DNA of 64,000 nucleotides, taken from Euryodendron excelsum (Eukaryota > Streptophyta > Magnoliopsida > Ericales > Pentaphylacaceae). The notes under the pieces were generated by a model. That model worked only from the letters and a program-made list of their open reading frames with translations. It was not told where the DNA came from and ran no database searches. A program made the translations under genes and the position numbers. Location of the stretch: contig CM065394.1 in assembly GCA_033060915.1 (NCBI GenBank), positions 10,174,501-10,238,500 of the forward strand, in the 5' to 3' direction. Shown here in pieces: positions 23,518 through 35,128 of the stretch. Every line of letters begins with the position of its first letter. The first letter of the stretch is position 1.

Positions 23518-25315
23518 TGTTAGCCCTAAGTTTATTCTTATAGAAATTTATACATGGTTTTGATGATAACTTACTTTGATTTATAAATATTTTCGTGATT
23601 AAATATATTCAATACTTTTAATCCTTGGTCTAGTTGGTATAATAAAGTTTTGTGGGATTATAAGGTACTTGAAAGAGAGATTAAGATTTGAAAAGTAATA
23701 TCTAAATCCTTAAAAATTATGTTTTAAAGAAACTTGAATCAAGAAAGAAAATTAGAAGACATATTTTCTTCTAAGGTTGAAAATTCGATAAAACTATATC
23801 CTATGATACAGTCATAGTAGTCTACTCATATCTTTTGATGCAACTGTTGGATTGATCTGATTCTTAAAGTTAGGAAAATCTAACTTCTATATCTACAACT
23901 TTTATTATACATATTCAAATTTGAACATTATAAGGGAGAAAATCGAGGTGGAAGTGAAAGCAACTCTACAGAAATTCAAGTATACCAACTGAGAAATAGT
24001 TTGAGTTTGATCATAACTTTTGATCTGACCATTGGATCGACCTAATTATTGAAGTTTGAAAACACTAACTTCTATTTTTACAACTCTTATTGTATAGACG
24101 TTTTCAAATTTGAACGTTATCAAGGCAAACATCAAGTTGGAAGTGAAGACATATGTGTAGAAATTTAAATATGCCAGTTGGGAGATAGTTCGAATAATTT
24201 GATTATAACTTTTGATCTGACCAATAGATCAACCAGATTCTTAAGGTTCGAAAAAGTTAACTTCCATGTCTACAACTTTTATGTTATATTCATTTTCAAA
24301 TTCGAACGTTATCAAGGCTAAAATCGAGCTAGAATTAAAGGCATCTGTGTAGAAATTCAAATATGCAAGCTTGTAGACAATTCGAGTAATATTATCATAA
24401 CTTTTGATCTAACCATTGGATCAACCTGATTCTTGAGGTTTTGAAAATTTGACTTCCATGTCTACAATTTTTCTGTTAGATCTATTTTCAAATTCGAACC
24501 CATTTGATCAGAAATTCAAAAATAAATTTGCCAGCAACTTGCTCAATAGAAAGAATTGTTTTAAATTTCTCCAAAGGCTAGAAACTCATTTGAAGCTACA
24601 AATCAGCCTTCAATATTCATCTATAAATAGAGATACACTTGAGGAGCAATCAAGAACAAGAAGAACAACAAAAGTTTGTGCATCAAAGTATTATTCATCC
24701 TATGAAATGTTTGAGATTTTCATTGTACTTTATCTTGTATTGTTTTGAGAGCTTCATTGGCGTATTCATTCTTTGAGAGAATTTATATGTAAGTAAGAGT
24801 GGTTGTACTTCTTCTTGTAAGGGAGAGACTAGCTGGGGAAAATAGCTAGAGTGAGTGTAACTAGCATCTGTATAAAAACTAATTGGAGTGAAGAATCGCT
24901 TGGTTTGGTGTAACTAGCACCCTTGTAAAAAAAAACTAGTTAGAGGGGTGTGACTAGCATCTATGGAAAAAAGTAGTTGTAAAAGATGACTAGCGCCTGG
25001 GTTAAAAGGCTAGTGATTATATCTACAGTTTGGATATAGTAAAGAAAAATCTCAGGAAAGGAGCCTTGGGGAATGGATGTAGACTTTGGAGTTGAAGTCG
25101 AACCACGATAAATCTTGGTGTCGTATTCTCTTCTGTCTATCTCCTTTACTTTGTAGTTTGAATTGCTTGTATTTATTTATAGCATATTATTGGTTGATCA
25201 ATATTTGTTTGAATTTTTAGTTAGAATTTTTAAATCTAAAAGTATTTGTTGAATTATTGTTTAAACTCAATTCACCTCCCCCCGCCCCTCTCTTGGGTTG
25301 CCACCTGGACTAACA
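23518..25315 (+). repeat. 3' LTR of the gag-only copia element
   Basis: Starts TGTTAGCCC and ends CTGGACTAACA. It contains CTATAAATAGAG (24621-24632), a good TATA box, and imperfect repeats of a block with GATCATAACTTTTGATCTG. It is uninterrupted, unlike the 5' copy. Confidence 0.85.
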
Positions 25316-26051
25316 AAGTTAACCCTTTTTTAACCTTTCAAGACTTTGCATTCTGGACCAATGTGTTGACTCCTGACCTGGAGGGGTCGACTCCTTTTCT
25401 GTGCAGATTCTGGTCGATGGTCCCTATCTCAATGCGTCGACTCTTGAGTTGGAGGGGTCGACTCTTTTTAGTTTCGACCTTTACTTTTTGCAAGCCTTTT
25501 TCAAACTTCTTTAAACTGTTCAAGTTCTTTATGGATCATCCAATTAAGTCTTCTAAGGCTTGAAATGACTCCTTCAATGCATATTGATCTTCAAGAACAC
25601 CTTCAATCTCTTCGAGATGAAATCAATCCACTTTGATTACTTGCAGGGTTCTTCAATCAACCTCACTTCTTCTATTGATCTAAGACTCCATCAAATTTTT
25701 CAAGAGAGCTTCCAAGTCTTGTGGTCTCTTTTCTTTAACTAATCTTCTATTCTTCTTTGAACACCTCCAATCTTTTCGAAATGAGATTATGAACATAACT
25801 TTGTTGAGAGGTCTTCAATAAATGTGTCAACACATTATATGGCTCAACAACTTTCAACAATACTTGGTGTGCTTGCAACACACAACTTTTTCAATATTTT
25901 CCAATGTGACAGGTTTCAAGTCATAATCTTATTAAGATTAAGGTACTACATAATCTACACACTAAGTAGGACCATTAGATAACTAACACATATTTTGTAA
26001 TCATCAAAATCAAGGCATGGAGTCAATAGTTTGGAACTTTCATGGATAAGC
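25316..26051. other. Unclassified repeat DNA, right half of the copia target
   Basis: Contains two more units of the 72-bp array (25321-~25480), then AT-rich DNA with no supported gene. The minus strand of 25960-26020 (TTTTGATGATTACAAAATA) resembles the start region of copia LTRs. The last 19 bases are repeated at 26145-26163 inside the Athila gag. Confidence 0.4.
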
Positions 26052-27115
26052 CCACACCATGACTTTAATGAATGACATATCATTAACATCTTCTATACAT
26101 CTCTCACACCCTAACTAAAACAATTTGTAGAGATAATGTGCGCGGGAACTTTCATGGATAAGCAACCTCATAAAGCTTATGCCTATTTTGACTACCTCAC
26201 AAACTTGGCTCGAGATTAGGCTACCACCGAGACCCAAAATCCCTAAGGTCGACCCAATTAACAAGGGGTGAAGTATCAATTGAAAGATATAGATGATGTT
26301 AATGCTAGGCTAGTAACTTTGGCAAAAAAATTAGAAACTCTAGAAGTGAAGAGAGTGAATGCAATTGAGATAGAGGAAATTAAGGAGGTAAGTTGTGTTT
26401 TATGTGAGACCAAGGACCATGATACTTCATCTTGTCCAGTCATGCTAGGGATTAAAGAGGCTTTGCATATCCAAGTTAATGCCATCGGTCAATGCCAACG
26501 AGGGGGGGGGGGGGGGGTGGGGTAACCCCTATTCCAATACCTACAACCCCAGGTGGAAGGACCACCTAAATTTTTTGTGGAGGAGTGAGGGGTCTTCAAA
26601 CCCTCAATTATATCAAGGAGGATTTCAAAATCCTCATTCTTATCAAGAACCTCCTCCATCTTTCCAAACACAACAATACCAAGTTCCATCTATGGTACCA
26701 TTTTCGTCTCAACTAAGACCATACCAACCTCCACAACAAGCTCCGACCAACACATGTCAACCACCACATAAGAGGACCCTAGATGACACTTTTTAAAATT
26801 TCATCCATAATCAACGAAGTGTCAATTATAGAGTTAATAAGCTGTTAGAGCAACAAGGCCAAACATTGACTGATATTAAGAGTCAATTGACTCTTTTTAC
26901 CCAAGCCTTGTTTATTAATGAGAAGGGTAAGTTACCCGCTCAACCTCAACCTCAACCCAATCCAGTTAGGCATGTGCATTCCACCGAAACTTTTGGTCAA
27001 CCATCATCTAGCCATGAACAAGTTCAAGCTATTACTACCTTGTGGAATGAAAAAGTTATTGATAAAACCATTCTTCGTAAGGACCCTTCGGGTAGGGGAG
27101 ACATTCCTAAGTAGT
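26052..27115 (+). pseudogene. Athila-type gag, C-terminal part
   Basis: Recognisable from ~26120: QFVEIMCAGTFMDK, PHKAYAYFDYLTNLA, then YQLKDIDDVNARLVTLAKKL, a typical Athila gag tail. A zinc knuckle CVLCETKDHDTSSCP (C-x2-C-x4-H-x4-C) follows near 26395-26440, and then a P/Q/Y-rich segment (26640-26770). A G-run of about 15 near 26503-26517 disrupts the frame. The final open part ends at TAG 27112-27114. The N-terminal capsid region is missing. Confidence 0.75.
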
Positions 27116-27369
27116 AGATAGCTTACTTGGGGTTGAAGGTGAGAACACACCTAGTGGGTTAGAGGAAAATTAAGCTAAGAAAGAAGTTGGTAAGGAGGGA
27201 CAGAATTGTGAATAAGAAAAGAAGAGTGAAAAGGAGAATAGAGAGTCATTGGATAGAGATGAGGAAGCTTTGAGGGAAGAACATAAAGCGATGGTTCATG
27301 CCCCTTTCCCTCACCGTTTAGCAAAGCCAAAGAATCATCCTTTAAGTTCTAAAATCTATAAAAACATTT

Positions 27370-28368
27370 AAACGAGTCAATATCAATCTACCTTTCCTAG
27401 AAGCTATCAAGCAAGTTCAGTCTTATGCTAAATTTTTGAAAGATTTGTGCACTATTAAGAGGCGGTTAAATGTTAGAGAGAATGCCTTTCTTTCTTAAGA
27501 TGTCAACTCAGTCGTCCAAATTAAGATCCCACCGAAATACAAGGACCCGGGATGTCCCACGGTTACTTGTATTATTGGAGACCATGGGATTGAAAGTTGC
27601 TTACTTGATTTAGGTTTAAATGTGAACCTATTGCCATCCTCGGTGTATAAGCAATTAGGTCTAAGAGAACTTAAATCTACTAGACTCACACTTCAACTTG
27701 TAGATAGGTCAATTATAGCACTTAAGGGGGTAGTGGAAGACATTGTGGTGCAAGTGGAGAAATTTTACCATCCCGCAAATTTTGTTGTCTTGGAAACTCA
27801 ACCAATTGTGGACCCCAATGCACAAAATCATATGCCGGTCATTCTTGGTTGCCCTTTTTTAGCCACATATGATGCCATCATTCATGTGCGGGGTGATTTT
27901 TTGAAGTTGTCTTTTGGCAACATGACCATTGAGTTAAACATGTTCAATGCGAGGAAGCAACCAAGTGAGTGTGAGAATATTAGGGAAGTAAATTTTCTCG
28001 ATACTCCTATCCAAGATCACTTTGAGAGGCATTGTATAGAGGACCCATTGGCTAGAGTGCTTATGTTTAGTGAAGGTCTAGCTTGCTTGGAAGATAAAGA
28101 GGAGGTATATGAAGAGGCTAGTGAGCTAGAGGTCTTACCCGTTATGGTGGTCGGTCAATGGACCCCCACTTTTGAACCTTTAACTCCTAATCTTATCAAA
28201 CCTCAACCATCGAAACTCATAGCCCCAATACCCGAAAGGAAACCATTGCCCTCTACTCTTAAGTATTCATTTTTAGAAAATGGTGAGTCATATCTGATAA
28301 TCATATCTTTATGTCTATCGGAGACTCAAAAAGAGAGTTTATTGGAGGTGCTCAAGATGCACTGGTAA
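27370..28368 (+). pseudogene. Athila-type aspartic protease region
   Basis: Reads INLPFLEAIKQVQSYAKFLKD, then IIGDHGIESCLLDLGLNVNLL, the retropepsin site. The usual D-[ST/L]-G-A-S is here D-L-G-L-N, so the aspartate and glycine are kept but the flanking residues changed. The downstream block MPVILGCPFLATYDAIIHV is the ILGRPFL-like flap region of Athila protease. Open from 27622 to 28368 (248 residues) with a stop upstream near 27496. It leads into the RT linker (PLPSTLKYSFLENGESY). Confidence 0.8.
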
Positions 28369-28399
28369 GCTATAGGTTGAACAATCACCAATCTTCACA

Positions 28400-29300
28400 G
28401 GATTAGCCCCCTTTGTGTGTACCCATCGCATTTACCTTAAAGGAAGGGGCTAAGCTGGTGCGTCAAATGCAATGGCGATTGAACCTGACTATGAAGGATG
28501 TTGTGAGTGGAGAGGTTCAAAAATTGCTTGATACCATATCATTTACCCCATATCTGACTCTAGTTGGGTTAGCCTAACTCAAGTTATCCCTAAGAAATCT
28601 GGAGTGACGGTAGCACAGAATGAGAATAATGAGTTGATACACAATTAGATTCAAACCTGGTGGCGTATGTGTATAAACTATCGTTGTCTCAATGCCGTCA
28701 CTAGAAAGGATCGTTTTCCCCTTCCTTTCCTTGATCAAGTGCTTGAACATTTGGCAGGGAGGGCTTATTATTATTTACTTGATGGTTACTCCAGATACCA
28801 CCAACTACAAATAGCCATGGAAGACCAAAACAAAACAACATTCACATGTCCTTTTGGCATATTCTCTTACAAGTGGATGTCATTTGGGTTGTGTAACGCT
28901 CCCACTACTTTCTAAAGATACATGATGAGCTTCTATAGTGATATGGTTGAGCATATTTTAGAGGTCTTCATAAATGATTTCTCATTTTATGGGGACACGT
29001 ATGAACAATGCCTAACCAATCTAGAATCTGTGCCCAAACGATGCGAGGAGAGTCATTTAGTCTTGAATTTGGAGAAGTGTCACTTTATGGTGACACAAGG
29101 TATAGTCTTAGGCCACATCATTTCCGGGAGGAGTATTGAGGTAAATCCTGCCAAGGTTGAGTTGATTCAAAAACTACCTACCCCTAAGACTGTTAAAGAC
29201 GTAAGATCCTTTCTTGAGCACACTAGTTTCTACTAGCATTTCATTCAATTCTTTAGAGCCATCTCTAGGCCTTTATTTGCCCTATTGGCGCAAGATACAC
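28400..29300 (+). pseudogene. Athila-type reverse transcriptase, catalytically changed
   Basis: After a decayed linker the frame gives MCINYRCLNAVTRKDRFPLP (28667), LDGYSRYHQLQIAMEDQNKT, TTFTCPFGIFSYKWMSFGLC, a stop at 28915, then the palm block EVFINDFSFYGDTYEQCL. The YxDD-type box is F-I-N-D (28967-28978): the first catalytic Asp is Asn through GAT to AAT. LVLNLEKCHFMV and IVLGHIISGRSIEV follow, then the connection region into RNase H. Confidence 0.85.
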
Positions 29301-29775
29301 CATTTTAGTGGACTCCATCTTACCAACTAGCATTCGACAAATTAAAGAATCATTTGACCACATCTCCTATAATCCAACCTTCGGATTGGAGTCTACCTTT
29401 TGAGCTTATGTGAGATGCTAGTGATTACGCCATAAGGGCCCTTTTGGGCTAAAGGAAGGACAAGAAGCCTCATGTGCTTCACTACACTAGCAAGACATTG
29501 AATCATACCCAAGTGAACTATACCACCACCAAAAAAGAATTGTTGGCTATATTTTTTGCTTTAGACAAGTTTTTTTTTTTACTTGGTAGGCTTATTAATG
29601 ATTGTTTACACTGACCACGCCGCCCCAAATATTTATTGTCCAAACAAGATGCTAAGCTTAGATTGATCCGGTGGATTCTTCTTCTTCAAGAATTCAACCT
29701 TGAGATTAAAGAGAAGAAGGGGGTTGAGAACGTGGTTGCGGACCACCTTTCTAGACTTCCTTGGAGACCCCCACC
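29301..29775 (+). pseudogene. Athila-type RNase H, decayed
   Basis: Blocks seen are FELM*DASDYAIRALLG, HYTSKTLNHTQVNYTTTKKE and LLAIFFALDKF, then a T-run and frameshift near 29570-29640. The end is [20 protein letters not shown] and VADHLSRLP. The Asp of the DASDYA box and the Glu of KKELLA are present. Confidence 0.75.
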
Positions 29776-31110
29776 ATTGATGACTATCCCATCAAAGAGA
29801 CCTTCCCTGATGAATAACTCATACTTTGCCAAGCCATAACGTACACTCTTACTTCTTGGTATGCCAACGTGGCCAATTATTTGGCCATAAAGGCCATTCC
29901 TTCTCATTGTTCTTCCTTGGACAAAAGGAAATTCTTTTAGGTTGTGCAGCAATTTTTGTTTGGGGACAAGCCGTATTTATCTAAGTATTGCTCGGATCAA
30001 GTAATTCGAAGATGTGTGCTGGATAAGCAGTTTAATAGTATGATGGCATTTTGTCATTCTCATGCTTGTGAAGGCCACTTCTCTTTGAAGAAGACCACGA
30101 CTAAGATTCTTCAATATGGGTTGTATTGGCCCTCAATGTTTAAGGATGTTCATGCCTATTGTCTAGGTTGTGATAGGTGCCAAAGACTAGGGAGCCTCTT
30201 TAAATGGCACATGATGCCCCTTAAGCCCATTACCATTCTTGAGATATTCGATTGTTGGGGGATTGATTTCATTGGCCCATTCCCTAGTTCATGTGGTTAT
30301 TTTTTCATCCTAGTAGCAATTGACTATGTGTCGAAATGGGCAGAAGCCATAGCCACAAAGACAAATGACCACCAAGTTATGGTCAAATTTTTTAAAGAAA
30401 ATGTATTTACATGCTTTGGCATGCCCTGGGCCATCATTAGTGATGGGGGTTCCCATTTTTACAATAGCCCATTTGCTACTTTGATGCACAAGTATGGCAT
30501 AGTACACAAAGTTGGACTTTCTTATCATCCTCAAATCCAAGTCCAAGTTGAGTTAGCCAACCAAGAGATCAAGCATATTCTTGAGAAGACCATTAATCCT
30601 AATAGAAAGAATTGGTCTATTCAGTCAGTTGATGCTTTATGGGCCTACTACACTGCCTATAAGACCATTCTTGGTGCTTCACCATATAGACTTGTTTATG
30701 GGAAGGCTTGTTACCTTCCGGTAAAGATTGAACACAAGGCCTATTGGGCGATTAGCCAATGCAATGAAAGTTTTGATGAAGCGGGCACCCATAGGAAGCT
30801 CTAACTCAATGAGTTAAAGGAACTTAGAAATGATGCATTTAAGAATGCTAAAATTTTTAAGGCTTGGATGAAGACCTTTCATGACCAACACATCCTTAGA
30901 ATATCATTCAAAGTTGGTCAAAAGCTCCTGCTTTACAATTCTCGTCTATATCTTTTCCCGGGAAAGCTTAGAAGCAAGTGGTCCAGTCCTTACCAAGTCA
31001 AGGAAGTGTTCCCATATGGGGCTATCAAAGTGCAAAACTTCAAAAATGGTTCTTCCTTTAAAATGAACAGTCAACGATTAAAACCATATTTTGAGGTTGT
31101 TCAAGGAGAT
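29776..31110 (+). pseudogene. Athila-type integrase, best preserved ORF of this element
   Basis: The linker ANYLAIKAIPSHCSSLDKRKF precedes a stop at 29938, then 286 codons are open (29944-30804). They hold an HHCC zinc finger ([10 protein letters not shown]...CLGCDRCQ), the catalytic core Asp in [10 protein letters not shown], the second Asp in IISDGGSHF and the Glu in [11 protein letters not shown], so the D-D-E triad is intact. After one stop at 30802-30804 the C-terminal domain continues (LNELKELRNDAFKNAK, VGQKLLLYNSRLYLFPGKL, QRLKPYFE). Integrase would join element DNA to the host chromosome. Confidence 0.85.
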
Positions 31111-32304
31111 ATTATGTGGATCTTATTGATCCACCCATCTTGGCTTGATTATGTTGTGTTTCTCTTTTGGTTAGGAGTAGTCTTTTTTTTTCTTTTCTTT
31201 TCCTTTTTTTTCTTTTCATTTGTGTCATAGATCTGTTCGAGTGTTTCTTTTCTTTCTTTTATTTTTATTTCTTCCTTTTTGTTGTTTTTCTTTTGTTTTA
31301 GATAAGTGGTTAGCAATGTTATGTGACAACACCCATGTGACCCATGCATTATTTGAGCAACCTTTGTCTTTTAAGTGTGGTGTCTAGCTGGGACACTTTT
31401 ATTCTATTTTGGGTGAATGTCAACACTACTGTCATCTATCTTGACTTCATTGCATGGCTATCCATCACTTAAGGAGTCCTTTAAATCAGCTATTTGTGAG
31501 CCTTCTCTTTTCTATCTCTTTTGGCCTCCCTTGAGTGCTCACCTCTATTTTCTTTCCCCCATCAATTTTGTTTCTTTTTCCGAGCTATGGCTTCCAATGA
31601 CAAAGGGAAAACCCCAACTGGGGGATCCGCTAATGAGCTTGACCCTGCCGACCCTAAGTACATGGCATTCTTGAAGTGTTATGTGCATATTTCTCATACT
31701 GATTTGAAGGCTAAGAACGCCATTGTAATTTTGGCATCGGTCACTCCTTAGTTTTTGGATTATGCACAGGCCAACAAGGATAAGGGCAACTCCTCCGCAA
31801 TAAAGAAGTAGTATATTGTGGTTAAGGTCCTATAAGTGGTTCGAAGCAGCGTTTAGAGAGCACCTTATGATGAATCCTTTACTATATTTGAATGTTTTTG
31901 GCCCTACTTTCTATTTCCACTTCTTGCCATTTCTTGCCTTGTATCCCTTGTCCTTGCCTTTGCTTTAATGGAAGTCCGGCTATCTTTTTCTTTTCTTGTT
32001 GTGTTTAATTTCCTTCGTTTATTTCATCCTCTAGTTAGAGGTGGAGTGGTGACCCCGTGTGGTTGCATGCTTATTCTTTTGTTCGGATCTACCACTCCAT
32101 TGTTCATGGTGGATGTCATGTTTAGCTTTTTGCTTTGTTCTCTTGCATTGAGGACAATGCCTCATATTCTCTAGAGGTTGGGATTAGTTTTTCAGAGGTT
32201 TCACCTCTCTTTTAAGAGTTAGTTTTAGTTTCTTGTTTCATTACTTTTTGTTGTTTTTTCTTATCTTTTCTTTCCTTTCTTTTTCCTTCCTTCTTTTCTA
32301 TTCA

Positions 32305-32630
32305 CGTCAAGACATCCCTTTGGACCGTCTGGACGGACAGATTACCATTATCCCATATTTTGGCCTAGCGTCAGGATGTGAATATTCACCTTCTGGACGG
32401 TCAGTGGGCTTGCTTTTAAAACTTGTATATTGTTGTCCAATCATCAGGATGGATAACCATATCGTCCTGATGGTCAGATAGTTGGCTTCCCAAGTTTTAT
32501 CCTATCGTCAGGATGTGAATGATCACCGTCCTTACGTTTAGATTGTTCTCATCCCATTTTTGGTTTAGCGTCTGGACGGGACTAATCACTGTCCTATCAT
32601 TCGGGCCCATTTTAAAATTTTTAGGGCTTG
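32305..32630. repeat. ~64-bp tandem array with CGTC(A/T)GGA cores
   Basis: Five units start at 32305, 32369, 32442, 32506 and 32569 (spacing 64, 73, 64, 63). Each begins with CGTCAGGATG or a variant and carries a second CGTCC/GGACGG-type box; CCGTCTGGACGG in unit one is a perfect palindrome. Confidence 0.75.
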
Positions 32631-33338
32631 ATCTCTCATTCGCAGCATATTATCTTGTGGAATTCGAAAGAGGGAGAGAGAGGAGCCGTAATCGTCGACC
32701 TCTAAGGCTTGGATCCTGCCTATTCATGCTTCAAGGTGCTCAAATCATCAACCTAGGTAATCCCTAAATCTTCTATCCTTAATTCCTTCTCATCTTCTCT
32801 TGATTTAGGGTTGGAGTTCGGCTCAAAATTGGGGATTCGTTCAGGGTTTTGATTCGGGATAACTGTGGGGTGATTGGGTGGTTTACAATTGTTGCATGGT
32901 AATCATTTTGGGTTGATTCATCAAATTCGGGGTTAATGTGCCTGATAATTGAAAACATAGATAAGGGGTTTTGTTGATTTGGGACTTACGATGGTAATTT
33001 TTTGCATTGTTTGGATTAAATTCAATTTTATCCTAAACTCTTTATTGCTATTCCTTTCTTGTTGGTCGATTTTTGGATTATGCAATATAGGAGTTTGTTT
33101 GGGGTGTTGATGCGGGATGTCTATGGGCTGATTGGGTTGCTTTCAAATGGGTTGTTTATGTTTGAACTTTCTGATGTTGGTAACTTTAACATCTTGTCTT
33201 CGTGGATTTGAGTGCCGTAATGGGTTTTGCTTTGGGCATAAAATAAGGATTGCATTTAGGCCATAGTGGAATCTACTTTTAGTGTGGGAGACATTACATT
33301 TGAATCTCTGTATTTTTGGTTGAGTTTTTGAAGGCTTT

Positions 33339-33343
33339 TCCAC
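33339..33343. other. Target-site duplication TCCAC, left copy
   Basis: TCCAC precedes the family B LTR start and is repeated at 52273-52277 after its 3' LTR. The sequence outside both copies is the Athila-like downstream region. Confidence 0.9.
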
Positions 33344-34956
33344 TGTAAGCACCCCATTTTTGCCCACTCGGCACTCTCTGGATCAACCGGGTCCAATTTT
33401 CAAACACCTTAGCACATGCAAGCTCAAGAAGAGCCATTCGATCTCCAATCTAACCAATTGGTCGCTTCTCGAGCCCACTAGGACCCGTTCGAGCCATAAG
33501 CATCATTATTCCAGGCAGCTTTTCGGACCAGGCAGTCTTGGAAACCAACGCCATCCAGGTAGCTTCCCGAGATCGGGCGATCTCAGGGACCAACACCTTA
33601 TCAAATTCTAGCCGGTTCACTTCTGGTGCCCGCTAGCCTGCCAATGTTGAATGTTCGTCATTTGGTAAATATCCGAGACCAGGTGTTCTCAGAAACCAAC
33701 ACCACCCTTCTAGGTAACTTTCTAGAACCAGGCGTTCTTAGGAACCAACACCACCCCTACAAGTAGCTCTCTAAAACCGGGCGTTCTTAGAGACCAACAC
33801 CGCACAAGTAGTTTTTCGAGACCGGGTGTTCTCGGGAACTAACACCTAGGTCAACACCGGCGCCTGCTAGCCCGACTCGGTGAAAAATGACCCGACTGGC
33901 CCTTGGGCATCTAGGCACGTTTTGAGAAAGTTCAAAATCCCTCAAAATGATAAGTCCATCCTTCCAAAATGTTTTTAAACCATTAGGCGTCCGCCGCATG
34001 CCATTTGGTCCAAATCCGATCCTATTCCAGCCCACTCTAGTCAAAATGACCATTTTACCCCTGAACATCTCAACATTGCACAAACCTCGCCGAACGGTAA
34101 AAGACTCTCCTAAAACCATCCCTGAACAACCCTACACGTGTAACACAACACACCAAACCATTCCTAACCATTTCCAGCCAATCTTGGCCAAAATGACCAT
34201 TCTGCCCCTAGCAATCCAAACATGCCCCAAAACAGCACCGGTCCTGGGATTTTGGGCAAAGAGTTTCACCATACACCCTTGTTTAACCCGAGAAAGATCC
34301 CACGGCATTAAACACTCACGACTCGATAAAAGTTCTCTGCAAGACGCTCTACCTAAATTGTCTTTTCTCCTGATTCCCTAGTTATAACGCACCGTCAACT
34401 AACTTGAGAAATGAGTAAATCAGGGAATTCTCGAAAGTTTATCCATAGATCTTTCTATCGATAAGGCTCGATTGGATAGATCGCTTCCTGAAGCCCTCCA
34501 TCGTATGGTGCAAAAACTACAACTTTAAACAACCCTTGGAGCGTCTCGCAGACGCTCCGCCAAGGTTGACTTTTTCTCCAATTCCCTAAGCAAAACGCAC
34601 CATCAAATGACTTGAGAAATGTGTAAATCTGAGAATTCCCGAATGTATTTCCAGAGTACCTTCCATCGGTATGGTCCAATCGAAAAGATTGCTACCGGAA
34701 GGCCTTGATCACACAACACGAAAACAGCCACTTTTGAACACCCTCGAAGTGTATCACAGATGCTCCCCAAAAATGCTCTTTTATGCACGCTTCCCGAGAT
34801 GACATCTCACACTTCCAAACACCATTCAAACTTTTCAAAAACTTAAAACTTTGCCGGAAGCCCTAGGAGAACATCCCGAGTGCGACCAATTCCCCTGAAA
34901 CCTTCCCGATTTGCTCAATTATCGAGACAAAGTTTGGACGAACCTTCGTGATGATG

Positions 34957-35128
34957 GAGCGTATGCTACATGTGCTCAAATTTTTATCAGATCGATAAAA
35001 TTTTGATCAACAGTCAAGATTTAACCAATACACAGGGTGCCACATGTCATTCTGGCAATGGAACAGTACATGCGCATATCCCACATGCGCCAGGTCAAAT
35101 TTTCACCAAGCGCATGTGCTACATGTGC
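34957..35128. promoter_or_regulatory. Promoter-proximal palindromes (family B 5' LTR)
   Basis: Three dyads: arms GAGCGTATG and CATGTGCTC (34957-34977), GCGCATA and CATGCGC (35072-35090), and GCGCATGT and ACATGTGC (35110-35128). Equivalents in the 3' LTR are near 49477, 49591 and 49631. The layout parallels the family A dyads, but the core is GCGCATGT instead of GGCGCCACT. Confidence 0.6.

Larger units (their letters stand above)
10514..25315 (+). mobile_element. Copia-type element with gag only (non-autonomous), carrying nested LTRs
   Basis: LTR ends are TGTTAACCC...CTAATA on the left copy and TGTTAGCCC...CTAACA on the right. Flanks are GAGTT (10509-10513) and AAGTT (25316-25320), a 5-bp TSD with one difference. 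Without the 9.7 kb nested insertion (11641-21329) the element is ~5.1 kb: 5' LTR ~1.6 kb, iMet PBS, gag, a short AT-rich tail with a purine tract, and 3' LTR 1.8 kb. No protease, integrase, RT or RNase H remains, and the ~1.7 kb internal region is too short to have held them. It resembles the gag-bearing terminal-repeat retrotransposons (TR-GAG) that rely on a partner element for pol. Confidence 0.75.
31111..33343 (+). other. Region downstream of Athila pol up to the TCCAC insertion site
   Basis: T-rich DNA with a short open stretch (31587-31749, MASNDKGKTPTGGSANELDP) that I cannot assign. GCATTGAGGACAATGC at 32145-32160 is a typical Athila post-pol phrase. A 64-bp array follows (32305-32630), then T/G-rich, intron-like DNA from ~32760 on. 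No conserved protein is recognised on either strand. Confidence 0.5.

Noticed and set aside
34455..34788. Two overlapping minus ORFs in the family B 5' LTR
   Set aside because: LTR sequence; the frames are not preserved in the 3' LTR around 49000-49365.
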